From NCBI RefSeq assembly GCF_022095675.1, contig NZ_JAHYSG010000223.1:1-7178 (forward strand): a stretch of DNA of 7,178 bases, in the 5' to 3' direction. Each line of letters begins with the position of its first letter. The first letter of the stretch is position 1. The notes beneath the pieces were generated by a model that did no database searches, was not told where the DNA came from, and saw nothing but the letters and a program-made list of their open reading frames with translations. The stretch is from Dactylosporangium sp. AC04546. GTDB lineage: Bacteria; Actinomycetota; Actinomycetes; Mycobacteriales; Micromonosporaceae. A program made the position numbers and the translations under genes. Positions 1 to 6,313 of this stretch are shown one piece after another.

Positions 1-96
1 ACCCCGCAGCCGCCGCACCCTGACCGGCACCAAGCACCGTCGCCACGCCCGGCCGCCCAACCCCAACTGGGACCGCCGGCCCCCACCTGGCGCTGA
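1..96 (+). other. Possible 3' end of an upstream gene (weak)
   Basis: One forward frame is open from the window edge and stops at TGA 94-96. It gives a short proline-rich tail that could be the end of a gene lying mostly outside the window. The next frame over has stronger G/C at third positions up to about base 85 but has no stop before the membrane-protein gene, so it cannot be a normal gene end without a frameshift. Neither frame matches a family I recognise. The remaining bases to 143 show no gene. Confidence 0.15.
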
Positions 97-143
97 GAGA
101 CGGGCCCGGCCGGCGCGGGGCGGACGGGTTCGTGGGGCGGCGG

Positions 144-156
144 TAGCGTGCGCGCA
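144..156 (+). promoter_or_regulatory. Candidate -10 box of a leaderless promoter
   Basis: TAGCGT at 144-149 fits the actinobacterial -10 pattern TANNNT. It ends six bases before the ATG at 156, so transcription would start on or beside that A. No Shine-Dalgarno sequence lies upstream of the ATG, and no convincing -35 was seen. The same TAG at 144-146 is an in-frame stop, which rules out any earlier start. Leaderless mRNAs are common in actinomycetes; that this is one is inference. Confidence 0.5.
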
Positions 157-1334
157 TGATCAGCGTTGGTGCCGCCGTCGATGTGCTCGTGGTGGCCTCC
201 GTTGCCGTCGGGGTGCCGCTCGCTGTCCGTGGGCGGGCCGCGGCGCGGGGTGCGGTGGCCGCCGAGTGGTGGCTGGCCGGTGTCGTTGCGGCGATCTACC
301 TCAATCAGGTGCTGTTCACCGTGTACGTGGTGCGGGTGCACGGCGGGGACCCGGCGTTCGTGGCCCGGTACCTGCCTGCCGGGTGGTTCGCGCTCGCCGA
401 CGGGAGTCTCATGCGGTCCGTCGCCGGGGCGTTCCCGGCGCCGGAGCTGTTGAGCTGGAGCGTGTTGCGGGTTCAGGCGGTGCTCGAGCTGCCGTTCGTG
501 ATCCTGGCCTATCTGTGTGCCGCCCGGCGGCTGTCGCCCGGGCTTGCGCGCCGGCTCGCCTCGCCGGCGGTGCTCTGGGCCGGGTGTGTCGCCTGGACCG
601 TGGTGTTCAGCCTGGTCGAGTGGGGGCTGTTCAACCCGTGGACGTACGACGACCTGGTGCTGCGGGCCGTCTCCGGAGTCCTCACTCCCCTTGTCGTCGG
701 GCGGTGGGTGCGGGTCGCGCCCGACGACGCCCGCAGCCCCGGGACCGCCGGGCAGGTACTGCTCGCCGTGCTGGGCGTGGCCGCGATCGGCGTGCTGGTG
801 CTGGTCGTGTACGACACCGCGCTGCTGTACAACCTCGGGCACCTTCCGGGGCTGCTCCCCGTCGCGCTCGTCGCGGGTGCCGTCCTCGCCGGCGCCGACC
901 GGTGGGCGCGACGGTTGCCCGCCGCGACCTGCGGGCCCGCTGCCGGGACCGTCGCCGCCGGGCTGGGCTGGTTCGTCGCCGTGTTCTTCGTGCCGGCGCT
1001 GCCGATCCGGTACGCGCTCGATCTCGGGAACCCGTGGCTCACCGCAGGCGCCGCCGCCGGGGTCGCCGTCACGGCGCTGGCGCTCGCCCTGCGCGAGGTC
1101 GCGGGCGGGCTCGGGGCGGCGGGCGCCGCACGGCGGGACTGGCTGGTGTCGCTCGGTGTCGCCGGCGCGGCCGGTACCGCCGCGACCGTGCTCGCCTGGC
1201 TGCCGCCGCCGACCTATCCGGAGGTACGACTGCTGCTGGCCGCCGCCCTCTTCCTCGTCACGACGACGGTGGTGGCGCAGGTGGCGGATCGCTTGGTAAC
1301 ATCGCGTATCCAGAAACGGAGTGTTACTGAATGA
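156..1334 (+). CDS. Polytopic membrane protein of unknown function
   Basis: This 392-residue protein is strongly hydrophobic, with about ten likely membrane segments near residues 4-24, 38-60, 108-122, 137-158, 168-185, 199-219, 231-247, 265-282, 294-314 and 333-378. Short Arg-rich turns separate them, and the C-terminus is basic. The loop around residues 153-166 is rich in aromatic and acidic residues (EWGLFNPWTYDD) and is the most distinctive part. I recognise no transporter or enzyme motif, and the family is unknown to me. The ATG is fixed by an in-frame stop 12 bases upstream. The stop overlaps the TetR start by four bases (ATGA), so the two are probably translationally coupled. The neighbouring TetR regulator suggests this may be a regulated membrane protein, possibly for export or stress, but that is a guess from context only. 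Confidence 0.85.
   Translation: MISVGAAVDVLVVASVAVGVPLAVRGRAAARGAVAAEWWLAGVVAAIYLNQVLFTVYVVRVHGGDPAFVARYLPAGWFALADGSLMRSVAGAFPAPELLSWSVLRVQAVLELPFVILAYLCAARRLSPGLARRLASPAVLWAGCVAWTVVFSLVEWGLFNPWTYDDLVLRAVSGVLTPLVVGRWVRVAPDDARSPGTAGQVLLAVLGVAAIGVLVLVVYDTALLYNLGHLPGLLPVALVAGAVLAGADRWARRLPAATCGPAAGTVAAGLGWFVAVFFVPALPIRYALDLGNPWLTAGAAAGVAVTALALALREVAGGLGAAGAARRDWLVSLGVAGAAGTAATVLAWLPPPTYPEVRLLLAAALFLVTTTVVAQVADRLVTSRIQKRSVTE
1296..1327. promoter_or_regulatory. Inverted repeat GTAACA/TGTTAC before the TetR gene
   Basis: GTAACA (1296-1301) and its exact reverse complement TGTTAC (1322-1327) flank 20 bases that contain the ribosome binding site GGAG (1318-1321) of the TetR gene. TetR proteins commonly bind palindromes next to their own gene. 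This one lies inside the end of the preceding coding region, and its arms are short and widely spaced, so it may be chance. Confidence 0.25.
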
Positions 1335-2101
1335 CGCGGCTCTCACGGGCGGAGACCCAGGAGCGCACCCACGCGCAGCTGCTGGCCGCCGGGCGGGCGG
1401 TCTTCCTGCGGCGTGGCTTCCTGGCGGCGACGGTCGACGAGATCGCCGCCGCGGCCGGGTACACCCGCGGGGCCGTGTACAAGCACTTCGGCGGCAAGGA
1501 AGGGCTCTGGCAGGCGATCCTCGACGCCACCGCCGACGCCCACCTCGCGGCGCTGACCGCGGCCTTCCAGGCGGCCCGGAGCCGGGCCGACCTGCTGGCC
1601 GCGCTGGACCCGGCCCGCTTTGCCCGACGCGCCGAAACCGCGATCACCGCACCGCGCGCCGAAGAGGCCAAGGAAGGGCAAGAGGAAGAGGCGCGGGGCC
1701 CCGCCCGCGGCCAGGGAGCGCCTGGACCGGCCGGCGAGGCGGGAGTGGCGGGGGCTGCCGGCGGCGGCGAGGCGCGACCAGCGCCCGGGCTGGTCGACGG
1801 CGCTGAGGTGGCGCGGTGGGCCGTCGTGGGCGCCGAGTATCTCGCCGCGGTCGCCGGCCAGCCCGAGCACGCCGCCCGGCTGGTCGCCCTGCAGCACCGG
1901 CTCGACGCGGCCCTCGCCCGGCTGCTCGCCGAGCACTGCCCGCGGCTCGGCGTCCGGACGGCCCTGCCGATCCCCGAGCTCGTCGTCGCGCTCGGGGCGT
2001 TCGGTGGGGGGCTCGCGCTGCTCGCCGCGGCCGACCCGGCGCTCGACGCGGGGGCGGTCGCGGACTCCCTGCTCCCGGTACTGCTGCTGGAGGCATCGTG
2101 A
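1331..2101 (+). CDS. TetR-family transcriptional regulator with a low-complexity insert
   Basis: This 256-residue DNA-binding regulator has a typical TetR N-terminal helix-turn-helix at about residues 12-58, with the recognition-helix signature GYTRGAVYKHFGGKEGL at 43-59. The C-terminal part (about 155-250) is helical and should hold the ligand pocket and dimer interface; its ligand cannot be told. GGAG lies about nine bases before the ATG. Residues about 107-156 are unusual: a Glu/Gly/Ala/Pro-rich, probably disordered stretch sits where TetR proteins normally have packed helices, and it makes the protein longer than the usual 190-230 residues. Over this stretch another forward frame has better third-position G/C, so compensating frameshifts cannot be excluded. 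The gene overlaps both neighbours (4 bp and 1 bp), so it probably regulates its own operon. Confidence 0.9.
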   Translation: MTRLSRAETQERTHAQLLAAGRAVFLRRGFLAATVDEIAAAAGYTRGAVYKHFGGKEGLWQAILDATADAHLAALTAAFQAARSRADLLAALDPARFARRAETAITAPRAEEAKEGQEEEARGPARGQGAPGPAGEAGVAGAAGGGEARPAPGLVDGAEVARWAVVGAEYLAAVAGQPEHAARLVALQHRLDAALARLLAEHCPRLGVRTALPIPELVVALGAFGGGLALLAAADPALDAGAVADSLLPVLLLEAS

Positions 2102-2475
2102 TGATGGACTGGTTCCGCCGCCGGTTCCGCTTCCTCGGCGGCATGGCCGGTGCGGTGTCGCACGCCGACACCGGGCCGTACGCCGGCGCGCCCCGCAACC
2201 CCGACCTGCGCATCGACGACGAGCAGTCCTACTCGACGATCCGCTACGCGACCGACTCGGTGGCGTACACGACGATCGCCACGAACGCCGAGCGCTGCGC
2301 GGCCTGTGGCACGCCGCTGGTCGAGACGCACGAGATCGAGCACCACGGTGCCGGCGGGGCCTCCCTCGGCACGGTCCGGACCTGCCCGGACTGCGGCACC
2401 GGGGGCTGGCTGCGCGAGTCGCGGATGCCCAGCGCCGCGCAGGCCCGCGAGCGCTCCCGCCGCAACGTCGTCTGA
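2101..2475 (+). CDS. Small zinc-ribbon protein (two CxxCG knuckles)
   Basis: This 124-residue protein has four cysteines in two CxxCG knuckles, C66/C69 and C95/C98, the usual layout of a structural zinc ribbon. A basic, aromatic N-terminus (about residues 3-12, DWFRRRFRFL) may contact a membrane or nucleic acid, and the C-terminus is Arg-rich. I do not recognise the family. The start is chosen because GGAGG at 2089-2093 is seven bases before the first ATG; a second ATG follows at once (2104), so either could be used. The frame is open far upstream, but that part is antisense-like shadow inside the TetR gene. The start shares one base with the TetR stop, which makes it the third gene of the operon. 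Zinc ribbons of this size often act as adaptors or regulators, but no role can be assigned. Confidence 0.85.
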   Translation: MMDWFRRRFRFLGGMAGAVSHADTGPYAGAPRNPDLRIDDEQSYSTIRYATDSVAYTTIATNAERCAACGTPLVETHEIEHHGAGGASLGTVRTCPDCGTGGWLRESRMPSAAQARERSRRNVV

Positions 2476-2481
2476 GCGGCG

Positions 2482-2550
2482 AGGCTGGGCAGCCAGGCTG
2501 GGCAGCGAGGGTAGGCAGCAGAGCAGGCTAGGCAGCCAGGGCGGCCCGCA
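2482..2550. repeat. Degenerate 13-bp tandem repeat at a convergent gene junction
   Basis: Units begin at 2482, 2495, 2508, 2525 and 2538. The first two are AGGCTGGGCAGC plus one base; later copies change to AGGGTAGGCAGC and AGGCTAGGCAGC, and the last is strongly degraded. Spacing is 13 bp except for a four-base insertion before the fourth unit. The array fills the gap between two converging genes and encodes the last residues and the TAG stop of the hydrolase-like gene. Units can form small GGCT/AGCC or CTGG/CCAG hairpins, so a weak bidirectional terminator role is possible. Confidence 0.75.
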
Positions 2551-3049
2551 GGACCGGCGCCGCCGCCGGCGTCCACAGGACGTGCGCCGACAGGGACAGC
2601 TCGCCGCGGCGGTCGGCCAGCAGCATCAGGTCGTCGGCGCGGTCGGCCGCCTCCGGGTCGGCGCTCAGCGCGATCCGGGCACCGTCCAGGCCGTACTCGG
2701 CGCCGTGCGCGGCCAGCCAGGCCAGGGCGGCGTAGTCCTCCTCCAGGGCCACGGGCACCCGCGCCGTCGGCGCCAGGGAGTAGTCCACGACGACGACCGC
2801 CGCGTGGACGTCGGCGGCGAGGCGCAGCGCCCGGCGCTCGGTGGCCCGGTCGCGGGATCCATTGTGGACGTAGCCGACGACCGGCAGCGGCCGGCCGTTG
2901 CCCGGCGGGCGGAAGAGGCGGAACCACGTCTCGCCGGCCGGGCCGCCCGGGACGACGAAGTCGCGGGCGCACGACGTGGTCCGGTGCACGGCGGCGGGCC
3001 GCGGACGGCTGGTGGGAACAACGACACGGGGATCGGCGAGAGTGGTCAT
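2528..3049 (-). CDS. Truncated, probably inactive alpha/beta hydrolase (HSL-like)
   Basis: The 173-residue product follows the hormone-sensitive-lipase-like (alpha/beta hydrolase fold-3) pattern. A strand PLPVVGYVHNGS (55-65) sits at the oxyanion-hole position, VVVVDYSLAPT (85-95) matches the family's VDYRLAPE, and GLDGARIAL (120-128) leads into the nucleophile position. The key residues have gone: HGGG is replaced by HNGS (62-65), and the GDSAGG elbow reads ADPEAA (130-135), with proline where the catalytic serine belongs. Family members have about 300 residues; this one stops after the next strand (HVLWTPA), so the catalytic acid and histidine are absent. AAGGAG seven bases upstream fixes the ATG at 3049; the longer reading from 3112 has no such site. 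It may be a non-catalytic or binding protein, or a decaying gene. It is divergent from the LAL regulator. Confidence 0.75.
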   Translation of the reverse strand: MTTLADPRVVVPTSRPRPAAVHRTTSCARDFVVPGGPAGETWFRLFRPPGNGRPLPVVGYVHNGSRDRATERRALRLAADVHAAVVVVDYSLAPTARVPVALEEDYAALAWLAAHGAEYGLDGARIALSADPEAADRADDLMLLADRRGELSLSAHVLWTPAAAPVLRAALAA

Positions 3050-3202
3050 CCGGCTGCTCCTTCGGTACAAACGTGATTCCTCAACATTGGGCCGCTCAGA
3101 CCCGCCGGACATGAGTCATTTGACGGCAATGCCGGAATAGCCCGGAGCGTGCCGGCGCTGCAACCGGGGAACCCTTCCGAGTCGCCGGACGGAGGACCCA
3201 CG
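3050..3202. promoter_or_regulatory. Divergent intergenic region between hydrolase-like and LAL genes
   Basis: These 153 bases must hold the promoters of both flanking genes. Visible items are a nine-base palindrome ATGAGTCAT (3111-3119), a plus-strand TTGACG (3120-3125) that could be a -35 box but lacks a good -10 at the right distance, and TTGAGG on the minus strand, also without a clear -10. GGAGG at 3191-3195 is the ribosome binding site of the LAL gene. Exact promoter positions cannot be set from sequence. Confidence 0.35.
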
Positions 3203-5728
3203 ATGACCGCGCACCTCATCGGGCGCGACGACGAGCTGCGCCGGATCCGCGAATTGCTCGACGCCGGGCACGGCGCGCTGCTGCTGCGCGGCGCGCCCGG
3301 CACCGGCAAGACCGCCCTGCTCGACGCGGCCGCGACCGCCGCACAGGCCGCGGGGCGCACGGTGCTGCGGGCCGACGCCGTCGGGTTCGAGCACGACATC
3401 CCCTTCGCCGCCGTGCATCAGCTGGTGTACCCGCTGAGCCGCGACCCGATCGGCACCACCCGCGACCCGCTCGCCGTCGCCACCCGCGTGCTCGCGCTGC
3501 TCGACGAGGCCGCCGCCGGCGGGCCGCTGCTGCTGGTCATCGACGACGTCCCGCGCGTCGACCCGCAGAGCGCGGCCGTGCTCGGGTTCGCCGTACGGCG
3601 GCTGCGGCAGGACGTGGTCGTGCTGGCCGCCGCCCGCGACGGCGCCGCGAGCTGCTTCGACGAGCTGCGCATCCCGGTCCTCGACGTGCCGCCGCTGCAC
3701 CCCGACGCGGCCGGGTCGCTCGTGCGCCGGCGGCGGCCGGGCCTGGCACCGGCGGTACACGAGAAACTCCAGCGAGACGCGGAAGGCAACCCCCTCGCGC
3801 TGCTCGAGCTCGCCGCGGCGCTCACCGAGCGCCAGGCCGCCGGCACGGACCCGCTGCCGGACCCGCCGCGCCTGAGTCCCCGCCTCCTGCAGGTGTACCG
3901 CGAACGCCGCGCCGACCTGCCGCCCCTCGACGCCGCGCTGGAGCCGCACGCCACGCTGCATCCGCTCGAGCGGGCGGCGGCCGTCCAGCTGGCGACGCCG
4001 GCCGAGCGCCGCGCCGCGCACCGGCGGATCGCCGAGGCGCTGCGCGGCGACCCGTCGCGGCGGGTGTGGCACCTGGCCGAGGCGGCCGACGGACCCGACG
4101 AGGCGGTCGCCGTCGACCTGCAGCGGGCCGCGCGGGCCGCGCAGCGCAGCGGCAGCGCGGCCGCGGCGGTGACGGCGCTCGTGCGGGCCAGCGAGCTGAG
4201 CCCCGAGCCGGCCGACCGGTTCCGCCGGCTCATGGAGGCCGCGTCCCTGGCCAGCGTGACCGGGCCCCTGGACCGGGCGACCAGCCTGCTCGACGAGGCG
4301 CGCCGGGGCGGCGCCGGCCCGGAGGGGTCCGCGTTCACCGCGGCGGCGGTCGCGATGGGCATCATCCACGGCGACGGCGACATCGACACCGGCCAGCGCC
4401 TCCTCGCCGACGCGCTGGACCGGGCCGAGCCGGCCGACCTCGACGACGGCTGGGTCGGCGACACGCTGCAGGGGCTGCTGTTCGCCAGCGAGTACGGCGC
4501 CCGCCCCGAGCTGTGGCAGCTGCTCGAACGGGCCGTCGACCGGTTCGATCCGGACGGGATCACGCCGCTGCGGCTGTGCTTCGACGCGCTCACCGACCCG
4601 GCGAGCCCGCCGTACCCGGTCCGGGAGGCGGTCATCCGCACCGTCGACGAGCTGCCGTGCGACGTCGGGTCGTGGTACTTCGCGCCGCTCGCCTACGCCA
4701 CCCTGCGCGTCGACGCCCTCGCCGGCGTCCGGCGCCGGGTCGAGCACATGGTGGAGCGCGAGCGCGGCGGGGGCGGCTACACGTTCGTCATCTCGGGGCT
4801 GCTGCTGCTCGGGGTTGACGCGTCGTACCACGGGCGCTGGGCCGAGGCCGAGCACGCGCTGAACGAGGGCCTCGACCTGGCGGTCGCACACGGGTACCAC
4901 CTCTTCGAGGGCCAGCTGCGCAGCCACCTTGCGTTCCTGGCCGCCGCCCGCGGCGACGTCGAGCGCTGCCGGGTGCTGACCGACGAGATCACCACGTGGG
5001 CCGCGCCGCGCGGGGTCGGCCTGACGCAGGCGTTCGTCCGGCGGGCCCGGGCCTTCGCCGCGCTCGGGCAGGGCGATTTCGAGGAGGCGTACATCCAGGC
5101 GTCCGGGATCGGGGTGAGCCCCGGCCTGCCCGGTCGGTGGATGGTGATGGACCTTGTGGAGGCGGCGGTGCGCACCGGCCGCCCGGCGTCGCCCATCGTG
5201 GCGGCCGCGGTGCGGGCCGGCATCCCGCGCATCTCACCGCGCACGGCCCTGCTCACGGCCGGGGCCGCCGCCCTCGCCGCCCCCGACGTCGAGGCGGACG
5301 CGCTGTTCCGGGCGGCGCTGGCGCTGCCCGAGGCCGACCGCTGGCCCTTCGATCAGGCGCGGATCCAGCTGGCGTACGGCGAGTGGCTGCGCCGCAACCG
5401 CTCCACCGCACGGGCCCGGCTGCAGCTGCGGGCCGCCATGGAGACCCTGGACCGGCTCGGCGCGACCCCGTGGGCCCAGCGGGCCCGCAACGAGCTGCGT
5501 GCCACCGGCGTCGGCGGCACGGCCAACGGGGCCGCACTGACGTTCCAGGAGCGGCAGATCGCCGCCCTCGCCGCGACCGGGCTGACGAACAAGCAGATCG
5601 GCGAGAAGCTGTTCCTGTCGCACCGCACGGTCGGCGCGCACCTGCACCGGGTGTTTCCGAAGCTGGGGATCACGTCGCGGGCGGCGCTGCACGACGCCTT
5701 GGAGACGGCCGACGCCGGGCTGCCCTAG
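3203..5728 (+). CDS. LuxR-family regulator of the large ATP-binding (LAL) type
   Basis: This 841-residue cytoplasmic regulator belongs to the LAL class of STAND-like ATPases. Walker A is GAPGTGKT (30-37) and Walker B is LLLVIDD (109-115). The family motif around EGNPLALLEL (194-203) closes the ATPase part. A long helical, TPR-like region runs from about 285 to 760, and a C-terminal LuxR helix-turn-helix spans about 779-835 (LTFQERQIAALAATGLTNKQ, then LSHRTVGAHLHRVFPKLGIT). The start is ATG 3203, seven bases after GGAGG; an in-frame GTG at 3149 has no such site. The segment 235-262, where LAL proteins usually carry a longer winged-helix-like domain, looks shortened, which partly explains a length below the usual 900 or more. 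Such proteins typically activate catabolic or secondary-metabolite genes. The divergent hydrolase-like gene is one possible target; the ligand is unknown. Confidence 0.93.
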   Translation: MTAHLIGRDDELRRIRELLDAGHGALLLRGAPGTGKTALLDAAATAAQAAGRTVLRADAVGFEHDIPFAAVHQLVYPLSRDPIGTTRDPLAVATRVLALLDEAAAGGPLLLVIDDVPRVDPQSAAVLGFAVRRLRQDVVVLAAARDGAASCFDELRIPVLDVPPLHPDAAGSLVRRRRPGLAPAVHEKLQRDAEGNPLALLELAAALTERQAAGTDPLPDPPRLSPRLLQVYRERRADLPPLDAALEPHATLHPLERAAAVQLATPAERRAAHRRIAEALRGDPSRRVWHLAEAADGPDEAVAVDLQRAARAAQRSGSAAAAVTALVRASELSPEPADRFRRLMEAASLASVTGPLDRATSLLDEARRGGAGPEGSAFTAAAVAMGIIHGDGDIDTGQRLLADALDRAEPADLDDGWVGDTLQGLLFASEYGARPELWQLLERAVDRFDPDGITPLRLCFDALTDPASPPYPVREAVIRTVDELPCDVGSWYFAPLAYATLRVDALAGVRRRVEHMVERERGGGGYTFVISGLLLLGVDASYHGRWAEAEHALNEGLDLAVAHGYHLFEGQLRSHLAFLAAARGDVERCRVLTDEITTWAAPRGVGLTQAFVRRARAFAALGQGDFEEAYIQASGIGVSPGLPGRWMVMDLVEAAVRTGRPASPIVAAAVRAGIPRISPRTALLTAGAAALAAPDVEADALFRAALALPEADRWPFDQARIQLAYGEWLRRNRSTARARLQLRAAMETLDRLGATPWAQRARNELRATGVGGTANGAALTFQERQIAALAATGLTNKQIGEKLFLSHRTVGAHLHRVFPKLGITSRAALHDALETADAGLP

Positions 5729-5826
5729 GATCGATCCTGGATCGGTCCTCGATCGCTCCAGGATCGCTGCTGGATCACTGTTGGATCGCCGCTGGATCGC
5801 TCCTCGGCCGCTGCTAGATCGCGGGG
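5728..5826. repeat. 11-bp tandem repeat filling a convergent gene junction
   Basis: Nine consecutive units of exactly 11 bp begin at 5728, 5739, 5750, 5761, 5772, 5783, 5794, 5805 and 5816, with consensus GGATCGCTCCT. Most keep the core GATC; the eighth (CGGCCGCTGCT) and ninth are the most diverged. The array starts on the last base of the LAL stop codon and runs over the stop of the minus-strand gene ending at 5814. It contains a perfect 12-bp palindrome AGGATCGATCCT (5727-5738) and a CCTGGA/TCCAGG stem (5736-5741 with 5757-5762). It may act as a two-way terminator without a U-tract, or be a variable-number repeat. Confidence 0.9.
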
Positions 5827-6077
5827 ATCCGGCGGCTCAGCGTGAAGTCGAGGGTGCTGTCCAGCAGCGGGTCAGCGGCGGTGCGGGTGGTGACGTCCTC
5901 GGCCGTGACCGTGTCCACGCCGGTGCCGCGACCCTCGGTCGGACGGTAGCGGACCGTCGCGGCATCCGGGGACGAGCAGACGACGATCCCGGGGCGCTGG
6001 ACGCCGGACTTCGGGATCCAGACACGGTCGCCCGGGACGAACGTCTGCGACTCGGCCGGGCGGGTGGGCGCGGACAT
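5814..6077 (-). CDS. Small protein with a possible SH3/KOW-like barrel
   Basis: This 87-residue protein has a short disordered N-terminus, then FVPGDRVWIP (13-22) and RPGIVV (28-33). The pattern, a turn entering a beta strand followed by a second strand, resembles KOW/SH3-like small barrels. Further strand-like segments follow at 40-45 and 54-62, and a short basic tail ends the protein. I do not recognise the family; the fold call rests only on pattern. The start at ATG 6077 is chosen because GGAGG lies five bases upstream; a longer reading to 6188 would overlap the next gene and has no ribosome binding site. It lies 52 bases downstream of the Cys/His-rich gene on the same strand, so the two probably share a transcript. 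Its TAG stop lies inside the 11-bp repeat array. Confidence 0.75.
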   Translation of the reverse strand: MSAPTRPAESQTFVPGDRVWIPKSGVQRPGIVVCSSPDAATVRYRPTEGRGTGVDTVTAEDVTTRTAADPLLDSTLDFTLSRRIPAI

Positions 6078-6129
6078 GTTCACCTCCGTCGTGACGGGCC
6101 GGCTGCTTCGCGGCGCCGCCCGGCTTGGT

Positions 6130-6297
6130 TCAGATACCGCGCAGCTGGACTGCGTGGCACGCACAGATGTGGGAGCGGTGTTCGGCACTGGCCCGCGTGC
6201 AACGGTGCTCGGGGCCGGCCTGGCAGGTCCGGGTGTCGGTCCAGCGGTGCCCGCACGTGGCCGTCATCTCCGGCGGCGCGGTGGGCTGTGCGGACAC
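6130..6297 (-). CDS. Small Cys/His-rich protein, probably metal-binding
   Basis: This 55-residue product has five cysteines (15, 25, 33, 45, 47) and five histidines (17, 31, 40, 43, 48) after a short Pro/Ala-rich start, including CGHRW (15-19) and HICACH (43-48). That density suggests a small zinc-binding fold or another metal site, but the spacing matches no finger I can name. The start is a GTG preceded by AAAGGGAG four bases upstream; no ATG gives as good a site. Third positions are mostly G or C in this frame, which favours it over the overlapping plus-strand frame. The SH3-like gene follows after 52 bases, so this is probably the first gene of a two-gene transcript. Disulfides are an alternative, but no signal peptide is seen. 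Confidence 0.65.
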   Translation of the reverse strand: MSAQPTAPPEMTATCGHRWTDTRTCQAGPEHRCTRASAEHRSHICACHAVQLRGI

Positions 6298-6313
6298 GAC
6301 GCTCCCTTTCCAG

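Noticed and set aside
266..1330. Second long plus-strand frame inside the membrane-protein gene
   Set aside because: It is Arg-rich with no recognisable content, and the frame from 156 gives a coherent polytopic membrane protein coupled to the next gene.
3050..3112. Longer N-terminus for the hydrolase-like gene
   Set aside because: The ATG at 3049 has AAGGAG at ideal spacing; the extra residues would be translated from its leader and do not look like the family.
3149..3202. Upstream GTG start for the LAL gene
   Set aside because: No ribosome binding site precedes it, whereas ATG 3203 has GGAGG at seven bases and begins the conserved N-terminus.
3116..4927. Long minus-strand open frame of 603 codons opposite the LAL gene
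   Set aside because: It is Arg/Gly/Val-rich low-complexity translation with no domain, and it lies fully antisense to a gene with clear ATPase and LuxR motifs. Long antisense frames are expected in GC-rich coding DNA.
5728..5826. CRISPR array
   Set aside because: The units are 11 bp and contiguous, with no unique spacers and no cas genes nearby; it is a plain tandem repeat.
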